A stretch of DNA of 54,171 nucleotides. It comes from Pseudomonas putida. Lineage in GTDB: Bacteria > Pseudomonadota > Gammaproteobacteria > Pseudomonadales > Pseudomonadaceae. The notes beneath the pieces were generated by a model. That model was not told the DNA's origin. It ran no database searches and saw only the letters and a list, made by a program, of their open reading frames with translations. Location of the stretch: contig NZ_JANHLK010000034.1 of the NCBI RefSeq assembly GCF_028682635.1, positions 1-54,171 on the forward strand, given 5' to 3'. Both the position numbers and the translations under genes were made by a program. Of this stretch, positions 7,895-15,089 are shown piece after piece (within the stretch, counting starts at the first letter, position 1; every line of letters begins with the position of its first letter).

Positions 7895-8178
7895 GAAGTT
7901 GTAGGTGAAAACGCAGACTGATGCGCAAGCGGATAGCGAGGACGCGTGGGGCGCGCTCCGAAGGGTACACGGTTAGAAAGATCTCCGCGCTGAGATCCAG
8001 CCCTTATGCCGTGTGAAGCAGGACAGCGCTTATTGCTGTTTCTGTGAGAGTCCTGATAAACCTCGTAAGCCAGAGACCAGCGCTGGCCACCTACTTGGCT
8101 CTTAGAAGCCTGCCTTGTGCAGCTGAACATATGCAGCTCGCCAAGATCAAATGCCCCGACTTTCGGGGCATTTGTTTG
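7895..8178 (+). ncRNA. Candidate structured small RNA
   Basis: The segment is rich in local dyads: GATCTC-N6-GAGATC near 7980, CACGG paired with CCGTG around it, and AGGAC paired with GTCCT near 8020-8055. It ends in an intrinsic terminator on the same strand (8149-8177). A -10-like GCTACTCT lies at about 7888-7895, with a poor -35. No known Pseudomonas RNA family was recognised. The call rests on structure plus terminator plus lack of a coding frame. Confidence 0.4.
8149..8177. terminator. Intrinsic terminator, probably bidirectional
   Basis: Arms AAATGCCCCG and CGGGGCATTT close a five-base loop and are followed by TTTGTTT on the plus strand. On the minus strand the trailing sequence is TTTGATCTT, a weaker U-tract that may end the PhnE operon coming from the right. 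Confidence 0.75.
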
Positions 8179-8203
8179 TCTGCTGTTTGCCGTTGGCGCG
8201 ATT

Positions 8204-8971
8204 TCAGGCCTTCACCCAACGCTGGCGACTCCAGCTGCTCAGCGTATCGACGGCAAAGACCAAAAACAGCATCGCCAGAATGACCGTGCTGGCCTGGGCC
8301 TCCTGGAACAGGCTGAGGCTCATGTAAAGCATTTGTCCCAAACCGCCGGCACCGACAAAACCCAGCACGCTGGCCATGCGGATATTGTTCTCCCAGCGGT
8401 ACAGGATGTAGGCCAGCAGCTGCGGGAACAGATTGGGCAGGGTGCCGTAGCAGAACGCCCACACGGCATTGCCCCCCTGCAGGCGGATCGCGTCGGCCGG
8501 TTCCGGCGGGGTGTTTTCCAGCGCTTCGGCAAACAGCCGGCCGAGCACGCCGGTGGTGTGCAGCGCCAACGCCAGGGTGCCGGCATTGGGGCCGAGCCCG
8601 GCGGCCAGGACCATCAGCACCGCCCAAACAAGCTCCGGAATCGCGCGCAGGGCATTGAGCACCAGGCGCGACAAACCCTGCATCGGCCAGCCGAATCGAC
8701 CGGCCGCCGGCAGCGCGAGCAACAAGCCGAACACCGTCGCCAACAGTGTGCCCAGTGCCGACATGGCGATGGTTTCCAGCGCGCCGCGAGCAATCGCCTG
8801 CAAATGTCCGGTGCTCAGGTCCGGGCTGAGAAAACGCTGAATGTAGGCGAGCATCTGTTTCAGGTTGCCGCTGCCACCCAGTTCGCCGAGGTCGATGCCC
8901 AGGTAGCGGAACGAAGCGAACACCGCGGCGCCGATGCACAGCACCAGCAGCAGGTTGACCAGGCGACTCAC
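8204..8971 (-). CDS. phnE: PhnE-type ABC transporter permease (second copy)
   Basis: A 255-residue inner-membrane permease of the phosphonate transporter type, with about six hydrophobic segments and the coupling region NNIRMASVLGFVGAGGLGQ near the C-terminus. It is the last gene of a four-gene ABC importer operon and overlaps the preceding permease by four bases. With that gene it should form a heterodimeric channel. Family membership is clear. The imported ion (phosphonate, phosphite or, as for one related clade, selenate) is not. Confidence 0.88.
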   Translation of the reverse strand: MSRLVNLLLVLCIGAAVFASFRYLGIDLGELGGSGNLKQMLAYIQRFLSPDLSTGHLQAIARGALETIAMSALGTLLATVFGLLLALPAAGRFGWPMQGLSRLVLNALRAIPELVWAVLMVLAAGLGPNAGTLALALHTTGVLGRLFAEALENTPPEPADAIRLQGGNAVWAFCYGTLPNLFPQLLAYILYRWENNIRMASVLGFVGAGGLGQMLYMSLSLFQEAQASTVILAMLFLVFAVDTLSSWSRQRWVKA

Positions 8972-9795
8972 GCCAGCCTCCAGCGCAACAGCCGGCTCAG
9001 TTGATCGGCGAGCAGCACCAGGACGAGGAAGGTCAGCAACAGGCTGGCCACTTCACCGCCGGCGAACATGCGCATCGACAGGTCGATCTGCTGGCCCAGG
9101 CCGCCGGCCCCGACGAAGCCCATCACCACCGAGGCGCGAATCGCGCATTCCCAGCGGTACACCGTGTACGACAACAGCTCCGCCGCGACGTTGGGCAGGA
9201 TCCCGTAGCAGAACGCCGCGAGCCGCCCACTGCCGGCTTGCAGCAACGCGTGGGCGGGGCGCTGGTCGACCGATTCGAAAATTTCCGCGTAGACCTTGCC
9301 CAGCATGCCGCTGTAGGTAATGGCGATGGCCAGGACCCCGGCGGTCGGCCCCAGGCCAACGGCGCGCACAAACAGCAGGGCCCAGACGATTTCCGGCACG
9401 CTGCGCAGGAAAATCAGCGCGCCGCGCACCGGCCAGCGCAGCAGTTGCCCCCACTGGCTCGGGCGCCCGGCGCGGGACGCTGCCGACAGGGACAGCGCGC
9501 GGCTGGCCAGCAGGCTGGCGGGGATCGCCAGGAGCAGCGCCAGGGCCATGCCAGCCGTGGCGATGGCCAAGGTCTGCAAGGTGGCTTGCCACAACAGCTG
9601 AAGGAATTCTGCGCCATGGGCGGGCGGCCAAAAGGTCGCGACAAAGCGGCCCATCTCGCTCTGGCTGTCACTGGCCAGCAATACACTCAAGTCCAGTTCG
9701 CTGAAGCGGATACCCGGCCACAGCAGGGCGATCGCCAGCAGAGTGAGCAGCAGGCGTGGCCGGGCGGCGGGATCACGGGTGGCACGACTCAGCAT
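8968..9795 (-). CDS. phnE: PhnE-type ABC transporter permease (first copy)
   Basis: A 275-residue permease parallel to the downstream one. It has an N-terminal membrane segment (about residues 15-32), five or more further segments, and the conserved ASVVMGFVGAGGLGQQ coupling loop. It overlaps the ATPase gene by seven bases and the next permease by four, so expression of the whole importer is translationally coupled. The two permeases share their core layout but differ widely in sequence, as expected for a heterodimer rather than a recent duplication. Confidence 0.88.
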   Translation of the reverse strand: MLSRATRDPAARPRLLLTLLAIALLWPGIRFSELDLSVLLASDSQSEMGRFVATFWPPAHGAEFLQLLWQATLQTLAIATAGMALALLLAIPASLLASRALSLSAASRAGRPSQWGQLLRWPVRGALIFLRSVPEIVWALLFVRAVGLGPTAGVLAIAITYSGMLGKVYAEIFESVDQRPAHALLQAGSGRLAAFCYGILPNVAAELLSYTVYRWECAIRASVVMGFVGAGGLGQQIDLSMRMFAGGEVASLLLTFLVLVLLADQLSRLLRWRLA

Positions 9796-10586
9796 CGGGG
9801 AATCTGCACGCTCAAGGAGGGAACCGGGGTTGGGGAGGGCTGCAACTGCTCGTTGGCGTAGAGGGCGTCGAGTTGCTCGCGGTCGACGGCGCTGGCCGGC
9901 AGGTCGAAGAGGATTTGTCCGTCACGCAAGCCGATGATCCGCGAGAAGTGCGCCAGCGCCAGATCCACCGCGTGCAGGCTGGCGACCAGGGTCACGGCGT
10001 GCTCCCGCGCATGCTGGCAGAGGACCTTGAGCGTGTGGCCGGCCAGCACCGGGTCCATGGCCGAAACCGGTTCGTCAGCCAGCAACACCTCGGGCGCCTG
10101 ATACAGCACCCGGGCAATGCCCACCCGTTGCAGTTGGCCGCCGGACAATTGCTGGCACTGCGCGAAGAGCTTGTCGTGCAGGTCGAGCCGGGTCAATGCC
10201 GCGCGAGCCCCGGGAACATCCAGCGGGTGCAGCAGGTTGATCAGGCTCTTGGCCAACCCCCACTGACCGATTTTTCCCGCCAGCACCGCGGTGATCACCC
10301 GCTGGCGCGGAGGCAGCGGCGGCGCTTGATGCACCAGGCCGATGCGCGCGCGCAGGCGTTGGCGCTGACGGGCCGACAGGTGCCAGGGCTGTTCCCCCAA
10401 GACCTGCAATTCGCCGTTGCCGGGGCGCAGGCCGGTGGCAAGTACGTTAAGCAGGCTCGACTTGCCCGCGCCGGACGGGCCGATGATGGCGACCTGTTCA
10501 CCGGCTTCGATGTGCAAGTCCAGGCTGCGCAGCGCCTGTACTCCGTTGGCATGGGTGAGACTGACCCGGGTCAAATGCAAGGTCAT
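9789..10586 (-). CDS. phnC: PhnC-type ABC transporter ATPase
   Basis: A 265-residue ATP-binding protein with Walker A GPSGAGKSS (36-44), signature LSGGQ (147-151) and Walker B VLLADEP (167-173). It energises import of an anion through the two PhnE-like permeases. Its start overlaps the binding-protein stop by four bases. The C-terminal 30 residues after the D-loop/H-loop region are short and end in a cysteine, with no regulatory domain. No carbon-phosphorus lyase, phosphonatase or phosphite dehydrogenase genes are nearby, so the substrate cannot be read from context. Confidence 0.9.
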   Translation of the reverse strand: MTLHLTRVSLTHANGVQALRSLDLHIEAGEQVAIIGPSGAGKSSLLNVLATGLRPGNGELQVLGEQPWHLSARQRQRLRARIGLVHQAPPLPPRQRVITAVLAGKIGQWGLAKSLINLLHPLDVPGARAALTRLDLHDKLFAQCQQLSGGQLQRVGIARVLYQAPEVLLADEPVSAMDPVLAGHTLKVLCQHAREHAVTLVASLHAVDLALAHFSRIIGLRDGQILFDLPASAVDREQLDALYANEQLQPSPTPVPSLSVQIPRC

Positions 10587-11434
10587 TTGAGCAGGTCGGC
10601 GGCGCGTGCGGCTTCCTCGATGCCCTTGTAGTTTTCCGGCTTGGTCTCGATGAAGCGGCTGGCGGCCTGCAAGTCGAGGATTGCTTTTTGCTCGGGTTTC
10701 GCCGGATCAAGCGCGAGGAAGGCAGCCTTGATCTTCGCCGCCAGCGCCGGGTCGAGGGTGCCGCGCACGGTCCAGTTGTAGTCATAGTAGGCCGGCGTGG
10801 TGGCAAATACCTTGACCCTGTTGGTGTCGACCTTGCCAGCCTTGACCAGTTTTTCCCAGACGCTGGCGTTGAGCACACCGGCATCGACCTTGCCCGCCTG
10901 GACCCAGGCCACGGTGGCGTCATGGGCGCCGGAGTAACCGACGCGGCTGAAGAAGGTTTCCGGCTTGATGCCGTCCTGCAACATGAAATAGCGCGGCATC
11001 AGGCTGCCGGATGTCGAGGACACCGAGCCGAAGGCGAAGGTCTTGCCCTTGAGGTCGGCGAGGGATTTGACGTTCGGGTCGGCGGTGATGAATTTGCTGG
11101 TGAACTGGGCGTCCTGTTCGCGCTGCACCAACGGAATGGCATTGCCGGTTTTCAGCCGCGCCTGGACGAAGGTGAACCCCCCGAGCCAGGCCATGTCGAT
11201 CCGGTCGGTGGCCAGCGCCTCGACCACGGCCGGGTAGTCGCTGACCGGCACGAACTCGACCTTCATGCCCAATTGCTGTTCCAGATAAGTGCCCAGAGGC
11301 TGGAACTTGCGCAGCAGTTCGGTGGGGGCTTCATCGGGAATGGCACTGACCTTGAGGACGTCGGCGGCCTGTGCCAGCAGGGTGGAAAAGGACAGGGTCA
11401 AGCCGACAGCCAATGCCAGGGTGCGTTTGAGCAT
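10583..11434 (-). CDS. phnD: PhnD-family periplasmic binding protein (possible selenate-type clade)
   Basis: A 283-residue substrate-binding protein starting with a typical Sec signal (MLKRTLALAVGLTLSFSTLL, cleavage near residue 23, AQA/AD). The mature start VLKVSAIPDEAPTELL and the core motif IDMAWLGGFTFVQA belong to the phosphate/phosphite/phosphonate binding family. This version resembles the clade often labelled putative selenate-binding, but that is recall, not proof. The ATG at 11434 was chosen because CCGGAGA lies seven bases before it. An upstream in-frame ATG at 11452 would place the ribosome binding site inside the gene. Confidence 0.85.
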   Translation of the reverse strand: MLKRTLALAVGLTLSFSTLLAQAADVLKVSAIPDEAPTELLRKFQPLGTYLEQQLGMKVEFVPVSDYPAVVEALATDRIDMAWLGGFTFVQARLKTGNAIPLVQREQDAQFTSKFITADPNVKSLADLKGKTFAFGSVSSTSGSLMPRYFMLQDGIKPETFFSRVGYSGAHDATVAWVQAGKVDAGVLNASVWEKLVKAGKVDTNRVKVFATTPAYYDYNWTVRGTLDPALAAKIKAAFLALDPAKPEQKAILDLQAASRFIETKPENYKGIEEAARAADLLK

Positions 11435-11468
11435 GAAAGTTCTCCGGTTCATTAGCGCAAGTATTTCG

Positions 11469-11508
11469 AAGCGCCTGACCTATATGGGATAACGGTCAGG
11501 CGCTTTTT
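11469..11508 (+). terminator. Perfect 12-bp hairpin with T-tract, in the leader of the transporter operon
   Basis: Arms AAGCGCCTGACC and GGTCAGGCGCTT enclose a 13-base loop and are followed on the plus strand by a run of five T. As a terminator it would act on plus-strand transcripts, yet no plus-strand gene precedes it. On the minus strand the same hairpin lies about 35 bases before the phnD-like ATG. Confidence 0.6.
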
Positions 11509-11588
11509 GAGGGTAGACGAAGTGCGGCGATTATAGGGATTGCAGATGGCGTATCAACCAATCGCTGCTCGGCGAGGCGCAGAGGTTA

Positions 11589-11692
11589 CCTGTAGGAGCG
11601 AGCCTGCTCGCGAAAAACCTCAGAGCACCGCGGGGTTTCAGGCTCCCCGCGCCATCGTTAACGTCCATCGCGAGCAGACTCGCTCCTACAGG
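11589..11692. repeat. REPIN (CTGTAGGAGCGAGCC type)
   Basis: Inverted REP pair with outer ends CCTGTAGGAGCGAGCCTGCT and AGCAGACTCGCTCCTACAGG. Its centre is closely similar to that of the composite element at 4830-4947. Confidence 0.85.
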
Positions 11693-11831
11693 TATCGCAA
11701 CGTATCCACCGTTCACCCAGCTACGTTGGCATACAAAATCCGGGGTGGCGGGACACGCAGGCGATACACGACGAGCGCGTAATGCAGCAGCCGGATAACG
11801 GCTTTTACCTTGCGCTCACTGGAGAATCACC

Positions 11832-12281
11832 ATGTCCCGAACCCCCACCCGCTACGCGGCAGGCCTGCTCGGCGTTGCCCTGGTCACTGCGACACTCACC
11901 GCCTTCACGGGCCTCGCCCAAGCCCAGGAATCCGGCCAGCCACCGGCAAAAAACTGGCAGGCCGGCCTCAAGCGTACGGACCTGGTGCGCCGCGACCTTG
12001 ACGTCGCCGGGCGCGAAGTGATCCAGGTGCTCGTTGAATTCGATCCGGGCGTGGCGTCGCCGAAACACTCGCACCCCGGGGTAGAAGTGGCCTACGTCAC
12101 CGACGGCACCCTGGAATATCAACTCGAAGGGCAACCGACCGTGACGCTCAAGGCTGGTGAATCCCTGTACATTCCGGCCGGCACCGCCCATGTGGCGAAA
12201 AACATCGGCCAGGGCAAGGCGTCGGAACTGGCGACCTACATCGTCAAGAAAGACACGCCGTTGGTGTCGCTGGAGCAGTAA
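11832..12281 (+). CDS. Secreted cupin-domain protein
   Basis: A 149-residue protein with a long signal peptide (about residues 1-32, ending GLAQAQ/E) and a single small cupin barrel. Likely metal ligands are His79, His81, Glu85 and His120 (KHSHPGVEVAYV and PAGTAHVAKN). Such periplasmic one-domain cupins may act as dioxygenase- or isomerase-like enzymes or as binding proteins. The substrate cannot be deduced. CTGGAGA sits nine bases before the ATG. It converges on the MFS gene with only six bases between stops. Confidence 0.8.
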   Translation: MSRTPTRYAAGLLGVALVTATLTAFTGLAQAQESGQPPAKNWQAGLKRTDLVRRDLDVAGREVIQVLVEFDPGVASPKHSHPGVEVAYVTDGTLEYQLEGQPTVTLKAGESLYIPAGTAHVAKNIGQGKASELATYIVKKDTPLVSLEQ

Positions 12282-12287
12282 GCGCCT

Positions 12288-13550
12288 CTACCGCGGGTCA
12301 GCCTGCCTGCGCCATGCGACCAGGTAGGCGACAACGATCAGCCCCAGCGCGACCAGATAGGTCGTGCGCATGCCGCTGGCAATGGCCTGCGGCTGGGCGG
12401 TGCCGATGTCGACCGCCTTTGAGGCCAGGGCAAACACGGAGCCCATCGCCGAGGCCCCGGTGACCAGTCCCAGATTTCGTGACAGGTTGAGCAGGCCGGA
12501 GACCACGCCGCGTTGATCGGGCAACACGTCGAGCATCACGGCGGTGTTGTTGGCGGTCTGGAACAGCGCATACCCCAAAGTGATAACGACCATGGGCGCG
12601 ATGTAGCCGCCGACGCCGAACGTTTCGGGCACCAGCGACAACAGGCAGCAGCCGAGCGCCATGCCCAGCAGCCCGGCGAGGGTCATGGCCGGGGCCCCCC
12701 AACGGTCGACGATGCGCCCGGCGGGCACTCCGGCCAGCATGGCGACCAGCGGCCCGACCGCCAGCACCAGCCCGGTCTCCATCGCCGTCAACCGCAGGGT
12801 CTGCGACAGGTAGAACGGCCCGACCAGCAGCGTCGTCATCATCACGGTGGTCACCAGCAGGCTCATGGCAAGGCAGCCACTGAGTCGGCCATCGCGCAAC
12901 AGCGCCAGTAACAATGTACCCAGCGAATCGACCCCCGCACGCCTGGTTTGCCCCTGGCGATCTTCGGGCAGGTAGCGTTGCGCGAGCAGCCAGGTCAGCA
13001 GACCCAGGGGTACGCTGATGAAGAAAATCCAGCGCCAGCCGAATCCGTCAATGAGCACGCCACCGAGCGCCGGTCCCATCGCCGTACCCATGGCGGACAG
13101 GGTCCCCAGCAGCCCCATGGCGCTACCGGTCTTGCCCTTGGCCACCGTGTCGCCGACAAAGGCCAGGGTCAGCGCCATCATGACCGCCGCGCCCAGGCCT
13201 TGCAGCGCCCTGGCAGCGATCAGCAGGCCAAGATTGGGCGCCAGGCCGCACAGCGCCGAAGCCAATGTGAACAGGGCAATACCGGACAACAGCAGGCGGC
13301 GCCGACCGACAAGGTCACCGAGGCGGCCGACGCTGACGATCGAGGCGGTAATGGCCAGCAGATAGGCGATGACCACCCACTGCACCTGTTGAAAGGACGC
13401 GCTGAATGCCTGTGCCAGGGATGGCAGGCCGACGTTGGCGATGCTGGTGCCGAGGGACGACAACAACATCGCCAACGACAGGCTGGCCAGCGCCCCTTTC
13501 ACCGAAGGTGTTTGTTGAGCCACTGCCGCGACTGCAGATCCGTCATTCAT
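12288..13550 (-). CDS. MFS drug-type exporter
   Basis: A 420-residue major facilitator protein. Motif A appears after helix 2 as GRLGDLVGRRRLL and the helix-5 antiporter region as GPALGGVLIDGFGWRWIFFI, pointing to proton-coupled export. The sequence resembles the 14-helix DHA2 group. However, the usual segment with two extra helices after RYLPEDRQGQTRRAGVDSLG is very short here, passing at once into LLRDGRLSG, so about 12 helices remain. Start context is AAGGGCAACACCATG. It is transcribed divergently from a LysR-type regulator gene 131 bases away, its probable controller. Confidence 0.85.
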   Translation of the reverse strand: MNDGSAVAAVAQQTPSVKGALASLSLAMLLSSLGTSIANVGLPSLAQAFSASFQQVQWVVIAYLLAITASIVSVGRLGDLVGRRRLLLSGIALFTLASALCGLAPNLGLLIAARALQGLGAAVMMALTLAFVGDTVAKGKTGSAMGLLGTLSAMGTAMGPALGGVLIDGFGWRWIFFISVPLGLLTWLLAQRYLPEDRQGQTRRAGVDSLGTLLLALLRDGRLSGCLAMSLLVTTVMMTTLLVGPFYLSQTLRLTAMETGLVLAVGPLVAMLAGVPAGRIVDRWGAPAMTLAGLLGMALGCCLLSLVPETFGVGGYIAPMVVITLGYALFQTANNTAVMLDVLPDQRGVVSGLLNLSRNLGLVTGASAMGSVFALASKAVDIGTAQPQAIASGMRTTYLVALGLIVVAYLVAWRRQADPR

Positions 13551-13632
13551 GGTGTTGCCCTTTTCTGGCCGCTCCCGACTGGAGCTACCAGAAATCTACG
13601 CCGGGGCCTAACATGGCGGAAGACGCACGGTT

Positions 13633-13649
13633 TGCACTGATTACGTGCA
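13633..13649. promoter_or_regulatory. Inverted repeat in the MFS/LysR divergent promoter region
   Basis: TGCAC and GTGCA are separated by seven bases, about 33 bases before the LysR start. Position between the divergent genes suits a regulator binding site. The arms are short, so this is a candidate only. Confidence 0.35.
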
Positions 13650-13681
13650 TACAGCGCCATACCTTCCGACCTGGGGCACGC

Positions 13682-14575
13682 ATGTCCACTCCCGATCTCA
13701 ACCTGCTGATCACCCTCGATGTGCTGCTGGCAGAAGGCAGTGTCGCCCGCGCCGCCAAACGCCTGCGCCTGAGTCCATCGGCGATGAGCAGGGCGTTGGC
13801 GCGATTGCGCGAAACCACCGGCGATCCGCTGCTGGTCAGGGCCGGTCGCGGCCTGGTGCCAACGCCGCGTGCGCTGGAATTGCGTGAGCGGGTCGCCCAG
13901 CTTGTGCAGGAGGCCCAAGCGGTGCTGCGTCCGGCCGAGCAGCCCGACCTCCTGCAGGTGTCGCGCACCTTCACCTTGCGCACCAGCGAAGGATTTGTCG
14001 AAAACTTCGGCGCCGCACTGATCGCCCGCGTCGCCGAACAGGCGCCAGGCATACGCCTGCGCTTCATGCCCAAACCCGACAAGGACAGCACGGCGTTGCG
14101 CGACGGCACGGTCGATCTGGAAACGGGTGTGGTGGGCAGGACGGCGAGCCCGGAACTGCGTACCCAGGGGTTGTTCCGCGATCGATTGATTGGCGTGGTG
14201 CGCGCGGGACATCCGCTGTGCGACGGCGAGATGTCGCCCGAGCGTTTTGTCGCCCGAGGTCACATCAGCGTGTCACGACGAGGGCTGGAAAAGGGGCCAA
14301 TTGATGAAGCCCTGGAGGCGCTTGGTTTGCAGCGGCAGATCGTGACCATGGTCGGCGGTTTCTCGACTGCATTGGCGCTCGCCCAGGCAAGCGATCTGAT
14401 CGCCACTGTGCCCGAGCGGCATACCGCCAATCTGCGAGCCGGCATGCACAGCTTCGTGCTGCCAATGTCACTGCCGGAATTTACCTTGGCGATGATCTGG
14501 CATCCTCGACTGGATGCGGATCCCGTGCATCGATGGCTGCGTGGTTGCCTGAGGGATGTTTGCGCTTCTGCCTGA
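13682..14575 (+). CDS. LysR-family transcriptional regulator
   Basis: A 297-residue regulator with an N-terminal winged helix (residues about 4-63, with ARAAKRLRLSPSAMSRALAR) and a two-lobed effector-binding domain. The divergent MFS exporter gene is the likely target. The ATG at 13682 gives the standard LysR length and puts DLNLLITLDVLL at the right distance from the recognition helix. The open frame extends further upstream but through the promoter region. Confidence 0.92.
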   Translation: MSTPDLNLLITLDVLLAEGSVARAAKRLRLSPSAMSRALARLRETTGDPLLVRAGRGLVPTPRALELRERVAQLVQEAQAVLRPAEQPDLLQVSRTFTLRTSEGFVENFGAALIARVAEQAPGIRLRFMPKPDKDSTALRDGTVDLETGVVGRTASPELRTQGLFRDRLIGVVRAGHPLCDGEMSPERFVARGHISVSRRGLEKGPIDEALEALGLQRQIVTMVGGFSTALALAQASDLIATVPERHTANLRAGMHSFVLPMSLPEFTLAMIWHPRLDADPVHRWLRGCLRDVCASA

Positions 14576-15089
14576 TAATTAATCCGGGTGTTTCATGTGT
14601 CTACTTTGATATTAAAATAATGGCTGTATCATTGTTGTAACTATTCGTGCCTGTTTTTTGTTTTGTTATATAGTCTCATTGTGTTGATATAAAAAAGTTC
14701 GAACTCATAAGTTTGTATGCTGTATCGGATGTCAAAATGGGATCCAGTTTAGTTAAGCTAGTAATTGATAGGCGCTCTCAATTACTGTCAAGTGGCCAGA
14801 GGCTATCAATGTTGGTCACCAATTATTAATGATAATTAATAATTTTTAGTTTTGTATGGTGATCGTAAATATATGAATTTTAAGAATATATTGTAGTTAA
14901 GATTATTGATTTCTATGGATTTCTCCAATATCAATTCAGCGTCAAGATTTGGCGACGAGTGGTGATGAATTTTTGACGCTGGTCGTGTCAAAAAATAACT
15001 TGATAATAATCCACATGTTTCGCAAATGTGATGCTAGTGTTCCTACCTCCAATTAACCCGCACTTGTCTGATTGTAGAGGACGTGCGTC
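14576..15089. other. AT-rich leader/promoter region of the polysaccharide-type operon
   Basis: These 514 bases are far richer in A and T than the surrounding genes and contain no supported ORF. They hold a perfect palindrome (14821-14844), an eight-base inverted repeat ATTGATAG/CTATCAAT (about 14764-14800), and repeated GTCAA/TTGAC-like words at 14940-15005. Such composition is typical of DNA bound by H-NS-like MvaT/MvaU silencers in Pseudomonas. The transcript of the following operon should start here. Confidence 0.65.
14821..14844. repeat. Perfect AT-only palindrome, 10-bp arms
   Basis: AATTATTAAT, GATA, ATTAATAATT: a perfect dyad with a four-base spacer in the AT-rich leader. It could be a regulator site or a silencer nucleation point. 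Confidence 0.6.

Larger units (their letters stand above)
7563..8203. other. Gene-free stretch with a REPIN, a possible small RNA and a terminator
   Basis: No ORF here has a ribosome binding site and family-like composition. The stretch holds a REPIN (7760-7843), a densely self-complementary segment (about 7900-8145) and a terminator hairpin (8149-8177). The left 200 bases should carry the promoter of the PAS/activator operon; no clear consensus was seen. Confidence 0.6.
11435..11831. other. Intergenic region between the PhnDCEE operon and the cupin gene
   Basis: It contains a strong hairpin (11469-11508) and a composite-type REPIN (11589-11692). The leaders of two divergent transcripts lie here, but no ORF with coding support was seen. 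Confidence 0.6.

Noticed and set aside
7888..8130. Open frames on both strands in the gene-free stretch
   Set aside because: None has a ribosome binding site or family-like composition, and they overlap the structured segment and terminator; a non-coding RNA fits better.
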